NCBI GenBank assembly: GCA_032207245.1
Contig: CM063502.1
Location: 134,137,573 to 134,201,572, forward strand
Direction: 5' to 3'
DNA: 64,000 nucleotides
Source: Pardosa pseudoannulata
Taxonomy: Eukaryota; Arthropoda; Arachnida; Araneae; Lycosidae
The notes under the pieces are model-generated. The model was not told the DNA's origin, made no database searches, and was given only the letters and a program-made list of their open reading frames with translations. Positions 60,624 to 64,000 of this stretch are shown in pieces. Numbering within the stretch: the first letter of the stretch is position 1; each line of letters starts with the position of its first letter. A program made the position numbers and the translations under genes.

Positions 60624-62767
60624 TTACTTTCAGTATTTTAAACTTTTTTAAAAAACATAAAATATATAGCCCAAATGAAAAAGTAAAATTCACTAACCCC
60701 CAAGATAACTTCTAAAATAGCATGATAGAAATTAAATTTTTGCATCTAATTGAAGATTATTTTTTTTTCATTTTGTAAACATAAAACTTTAAAGGTAGTA
60801 GCCATTTATAATTAAAATAATTTAAAATCTCTTTAGAATTAAAGTTTTTTTTTTTTTTTACAAAACTCATTGATCGTACTGTAAAATAAAATACATGGTT
60901 AGTATAAAATAAATGGTTCGTATTAACATAATTGAGGTTCACAGAATAAAAAAGATTTTATTTGATTTAAAAAAGATTATTAGGTTTATGGTTTAAGTAA
61001 AAGATAATTGAGATTTATTCTGTAACCCTAAAACTTCAAACTGTAAAAGATATCTGACATTTTAAAATTAAAATAATTTAAAATCTGTTAAGAAATTGAA
61101 TTTTTAAACTATCATCTATTTTGCTATAAAATAAATATATTCAAATTTATATAATTGAGGTTCACAGTTTATAAAAAGATAATTAGCTTCTATATGAAAT
61201 ATAGTTGCTAACTTAGAAATTTCAAAAGTTATTTTGCAGTCAATTAGATTTATATTTTTTCCCTTGCATATATACTGGGTGTTTTTTTATTCAAATGTAT
61301 TGTTTCATATAGCAAATATAAATATTTTTTATAAAGGTAGACTTTTATTTATGATCTTAAAAAAAATTATTCTAAACAGAGCATAAAGTTTTACTTTATA
61401 TTAAACCAAAAATAGACTGTTACAATAAAGCTTTTTCATCTCGAAAGGGGCTATACCCCTTGAAGTTCATTCGACTAAATAACGAGAATTCTCGTCATCC
61501 GGGATTCTCGTCATTGGGATGTAAAGGGTCAAAATTTTCGTCATCTATACGCAACGTGTTAAAGATATAACAAGGAAATCATCTTATGTATTAGAAGGAG
61601 AGAAAACAGCTTCCCAACATCAAACATTATTAAGCAAAATCTAAATCTATACGTCAAATATTTAATATATTTTTATGCTGTAGCATATATGACACATCGC
61701 AAATCCAAATCTCAAAGCATGAAAACTTTAAAAGATTTATTAAAAAGATTCAGTATTAAACACAAAAATTAATATTCAAATCAAAATATAAAACCTCTTT
61801 CTTAATTCATTTACTTTTAATTTTATAGGTAAATAAAAAATATAATGGTCAAAAATCTAATAAATTCTCAAGCTACTTCAATTAAAATAATTAGATAAAT
61901 TAAAAATAATTACTCATACAGGGTATTTCAAAAATGACCGATATATTTGAAAAATAAATAAAAACTAAACGGACAGTAATAGAAATACACAGTTTATTGC
62001 AATATGCGTGGGACAATATTAAATTTTTAGGCAGACAAACTTTCAAAATTAGTTACAATGTTCCACAACAGATGACGCTGCAGTCTGGAAAAATCTAAAC
62101 TACGATATTTTCCAGATATCCACCATGCGCAGCAATAATATAGCGTATTCTCAGAACGAAATTATCAGAAATCCGTGTAAACGTCTCAGGAATGGCTTCA
62201 CATGCAGAACAGATGTACTGTTCCAGTTGTTTCTGGATAGTGGCGGTACACCTGGTCTTTTAAGAGTCCTCACAGACAAATATCGTAGTTTAGATTTTTA
62301 TCAAGACTGCAGCGCCATCTGTTGTGGAATATTGTAACTACTTTTAAAGTTTGTCTGCCTGAAAATGTACTATTGTCCTAAGCATATTGCAATAAACTGT
62401 GAATTTCTATCACTGTCCGTTTAATTTTTATTGATTTTTCAAATATACCGGTCATTTTTGAAACACAATGTAAAGTGCTATGTAAACCTTTAAAAAAATC
62501 GTAGATGCAATTTATATATTTAAATTTAGGACTAAAACAACAACAAATTTATTCAGTCAATAATAAGAGTTAAACAAAGAAAATGTGAGGTTGGTGATTT
62601 TGAAATATTTATTTCTTGGCAAAAGTAATGTTGTGTTGGTTCTATTTTAACTTTTCATTTATTTTTGCAGATGGCTGAGGAAAAATGATGATTACTTTGA
62701 GAAACGTGGAATTCCTTATTCTCCAAGACTAAGCTTACTAGGATTTTTAAGGATGTTTACTAACCGG
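56055..62767 (+). CDS. Cytochrome P450, CYP3 clan, second copy (first two exons; continues off the right edge)
   Basis: Exon 1 (56055-56125) encodes MEYLEYLIPALLAVFVSAIV plus a short tail, a hydrophobic N-terminal anchor, with donor AG|GTAAGT in phase 2. Exon 2 (62671-62767) follows acceptor TTTTTGCAG and reads WLRKNDDYFEKRGIPYSPRL and onward to AACCGG|GTACGT. Both exon phases and the 97-nt exon-2 length equal those of gene 1, and 20 of 32 exon-2 residues match. An in-frame TAG lies 24 nt before the ATG, which fixes the start. The gene is tandem and head-to-tail with gene 1, its start 4.7 kb past that stop codon. Catalytic exons lie beyond 64000, so whether it is functional is unknown. Intron 1 is 6.5 kb, against 1.5 kb in gene 1, largely because of transposable elements. 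Confidence 0.93.
56698..56771. repeat. Two adjacent perfect hairpins
   Basis: TATCGAAACCTC (56698-56709) pairs with GAGGTTTCGATA (56717-56728), and ATTTCTAACG (56747-56756) pairs with CGTTAGAAAT (56762-56771). A third ATTTCTAACG lies between them (56729-56738). In intron 1 of P450 gene 2. Confidence 0.85.
57284..58982 (-). mobile_element. Tc1-like element, 1.7 kb, minus orientation
   Basis: TA at 57282-57283 and 58983-58984. Ends GAGTGAACAAAAAAAAGTTG and, reversed, CAGTGAACCAAAAAAAAAGT, then TTGG(T/A)CAG. Encodes a decayed transposase on the minus strand. Different family from the 1.2-kb copies. Confidence 0.9.
57553..58628 (-). pseudogene. Tc1-like transposase pseudogene
   Basis: Reads minus from ATG at 58628 with stops and frameshifts. 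Recognisable parts: GPKRFLRLSREANTEIFFKE (linker after HTH), VHPQTVRHFIHSAEYRA, YLSAGNVKKRLEYATNYIVK, and at the end AAKGYHTKY then a stop at 57553. The HTH region near 58500-58628 is broken. Confidence 0.85.
59262..60402 (+). mobile_element. Helitron (non-autonomous) with both ends visible
   Basis: 5' end TCTATATATATAAAAATGAA plus CTGTCTGTCTGT; 3' end CACCGTAGCGAAGCACGGGC then AAACTTGCTAGT, a CCGT..ACGG hairpin just before CTAGT as Helitrons have. Inner blocks (ATTATGACGTCATTTATTTA, TCACATAATAAATAGG) are shared with the copies at 30917 and 47094. No Rep/helicase gene; about 1.14 kb. Confidence 0.75.
60546..60621. repeat. (TA)n microsatellite
   Basis: Simple repeat in intron 1 of P450 gene 2. 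Confidence 0.95.
60622..61430. other. AT-rich intronic DNA
   Basis: Nothing recognised apart from a weak internal repeat: TTAAAATAATTTAAAATCT recurs at about 60815 and 61068, each followed by TTGAGGTTCACAG-containing sequence. Confidence 0.45.
61440..61562. mobile_element. Possible piggyBac-type terminal fragment
   Basis: Ends GCAACGTG next to TTAA (61559-61562), with repeats of GATTCTCGTCAT (near 61492 and 61504) and ATTTTCGTCATC. Resembles the TTAACACATTG end of the MITE at 24671, but no partner end was found. Confidence 0.3.
61919..62470 (-). mobile_element. 552-bp fold-back transposon with transposase tail in the loop
   Basis: TA at 61917-61918 and 62471-62472. Arms of about 190 bp: left TTTCAAAAATGACCGATATA.. 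and right, reversed, TTTCAAAAATGACCGGTATA.., with GGCAGACAAACTTT and CAACAGATG(A/G)CGCTGCAG in both. The middle, read minus, encodes IQKQLEQYICSACEAIPETF then RISDNFVLRIRYIIAAHGG, resembling a transposase C-terminus. Confidence 0.85.
62671..62767 (+). CDS. P450 gene 2, exon 2
   Basis: 97 nt; first base completes Arg, then 32 codons, phase 0 at the end. Contains WLRKNDDYFEKRG. No further exon is recognised in 62768-64000. Confidence 0.94.
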
Positions 62768-63480
62768 GTACGTTAGTTATAGTTTAATTACTTTTTGTAT
62801 TTAAGTATATCTTTAATACATTTTTTAAAATGGCTAAAAAATTTAAAAGCGTTGAAGACGAGTTCTTACAATTAAATGAAGAATTTCATGCAAAGTGATT
62901 GATTTGATTTCGCAAACTAACAGTGCAAAATTCTATGGGCAGTTTATAGTTTTACTTTCTGTCCAGTTTGTATTGGTTTGTAGGTGGAAAGTAATAATTC
63001 AAGTTGTAAATTTCATATGTTTTATAGGAAAAATAAAATTACTAATAATATTTATTTTTACTCAAGTTTCTTAAAAGAATATAATTACATATGTCAAAAT
63101 ATACAAGTCTTTAAAAAATACTAAAACAGTTAAGTTTAATCTATTCCTCTAGTATAAAGCACTTTAACAGTAAAGATATGTATTTAACATTATTATGGAG
63201 TTGGTTTCACTTTGCCTCATTCTTTACGTCATTGAAAACATCTAACTGCTGGATTTATAATTATTTCATCTGTCTGTAAACTAAACAAATTTGATGTTTA
63301 CAATGCATAAATTCTTCTACACCTATTATATTATATATAATTTTCTATTTTGTTCTCTAAACGAATTTTTTAATAACTGTTAGGGTTTGTAAGATAGAAA
63401 AAAATGTAATAAAATTTGCCAAATAAACATAGAAATATTTATATAAATATTACTCAAAACCTTTCTTAGCTATATTAAAG
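62768..63480 (+). other. P450 gene 2 intron 2, first part
   Basis: AT-rich; no exon 3 recognised. Confidence 0.6.
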
Positions 63481-63481
<1 letters not shown>

Positions 63482-63537
<56 letters not shown>

Positions 63538-64000
63538 CTTCAGTCCGTGTGTTTGTAATAAAATACATGGCTGAACTGATTTTGATGAAATTTTGTGTAT
63601 GTAATTAAGTAGATTCGATAATGGTTTAGATTCACAATTTGATCTGATAGAAAATGTTTTTTATTAAAAAAAATCCAGAATTGCGCCCTTATTGAGATTA
63701 TTATAATGCCGCTTGAAACCCTCTACGACAAGCGTACCTGTGGCACGTTGGTGAGCGCAACGGGCTTCAGTGAGAGAAGCCCAATGACCGAATTTCCGTG
63801 CAGGCGATGCGGTAATTTTAATTTAATCTTATTATGTTTGTGATGACTACGCTTGGTGTCGTCAAGTGTTTTTAAAATAACTTTTTTCCTTACTTTTTTT
63901 ATCAAAACGATCTAATTCATAATTTATTTAAACACATTTTACAATTTTTGGATTTACAGCATTAAAACAGGACAACATCTGTCGGGTTGTCTAGTAAATA
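63482..64000 (+). mobile_element. Possible Helitron-like 5' end after (TA)n, running off the window
   Basis: (TA)n 63482-63534, then TTCAGTCCGTGTGTTTGTAA and CTGAACTGATTTTGATGAAA, wording typical of arthropod Helitron 5' regions. A less AT-rich patch at 63720-63830 has a GGGCTTC..GAAGCCC hairpin. The 3' end lies beyond the window. Confidence 0.35.

Overview
The window looks like an AT-rich arthropod nuclear genome. A spider (or a related arachnid) is my best guess, because of the style of the P450 gene, its very long introns, abundant (TA)n microsatellites, and the mix of Tc1/mariner, piggyBac, hAT, Helitron-like and tRNA-SINE copies. The species cannot be fixed from the sequence alone. There is no sign of prokaryotic organisation, CRISPR or operons.

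The main gene is a complete cytochrome P450 of the CYP3 clan on the + strand, from 17571 to 51344: 14 exons, 13 GT-AG introns and a 1578-nt spliced frame for 525 residues. Exon phases join without a break. The helix-C WxxxR, I-helix, K-helix ExxR, PxRF and heme FxxGxxxCxG signatures are all present. A second P450 of the same type starts at 56055. Only its first two exons (56055-56125 and 62671-62767) lie in the window and the rest runs off the right edge. The two form a head-to-tail tandem pair, probably part of a larger detoxification P450 cluster.

Most of the rest is repeats. 1-17000 is upstream noncoding DNA with microsatellites, a 225-255 bp diverged tandem array (8590-10270), smaller tandem arrays, a SINE, a MITE with a related empty site beside it, and a piggyBac remnant. 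The introns hold three DD36E-type Tc1/mariner elements or relatives (21788, 40151; a third lies between the genes at 52286), another Tc1 fragment (44037), TTAA-flanked piggyBac-type MITEs (22988, 24671, 47263), a hAT element with a perfect 8-bp target duplication (45435), Helitron-like copies (30917, 47094) and tRNA-derived SINEs. Intron 1 of the second P450 holds a 1.7-kb Tc1-like element, a Helitron with both ends visible and a 552-bp fold-back element.

I see no new multi-gene system here. The most informative structures are the nested insertion (piggyBac MITE inside a Helitron-like copy inside intron 11), the two piggyBac relatives that keep opposite ends of the transposase, the fold-back element with a transposase tail in its loop, and a 330-bp direct duplication that brackets the first P450 exon.
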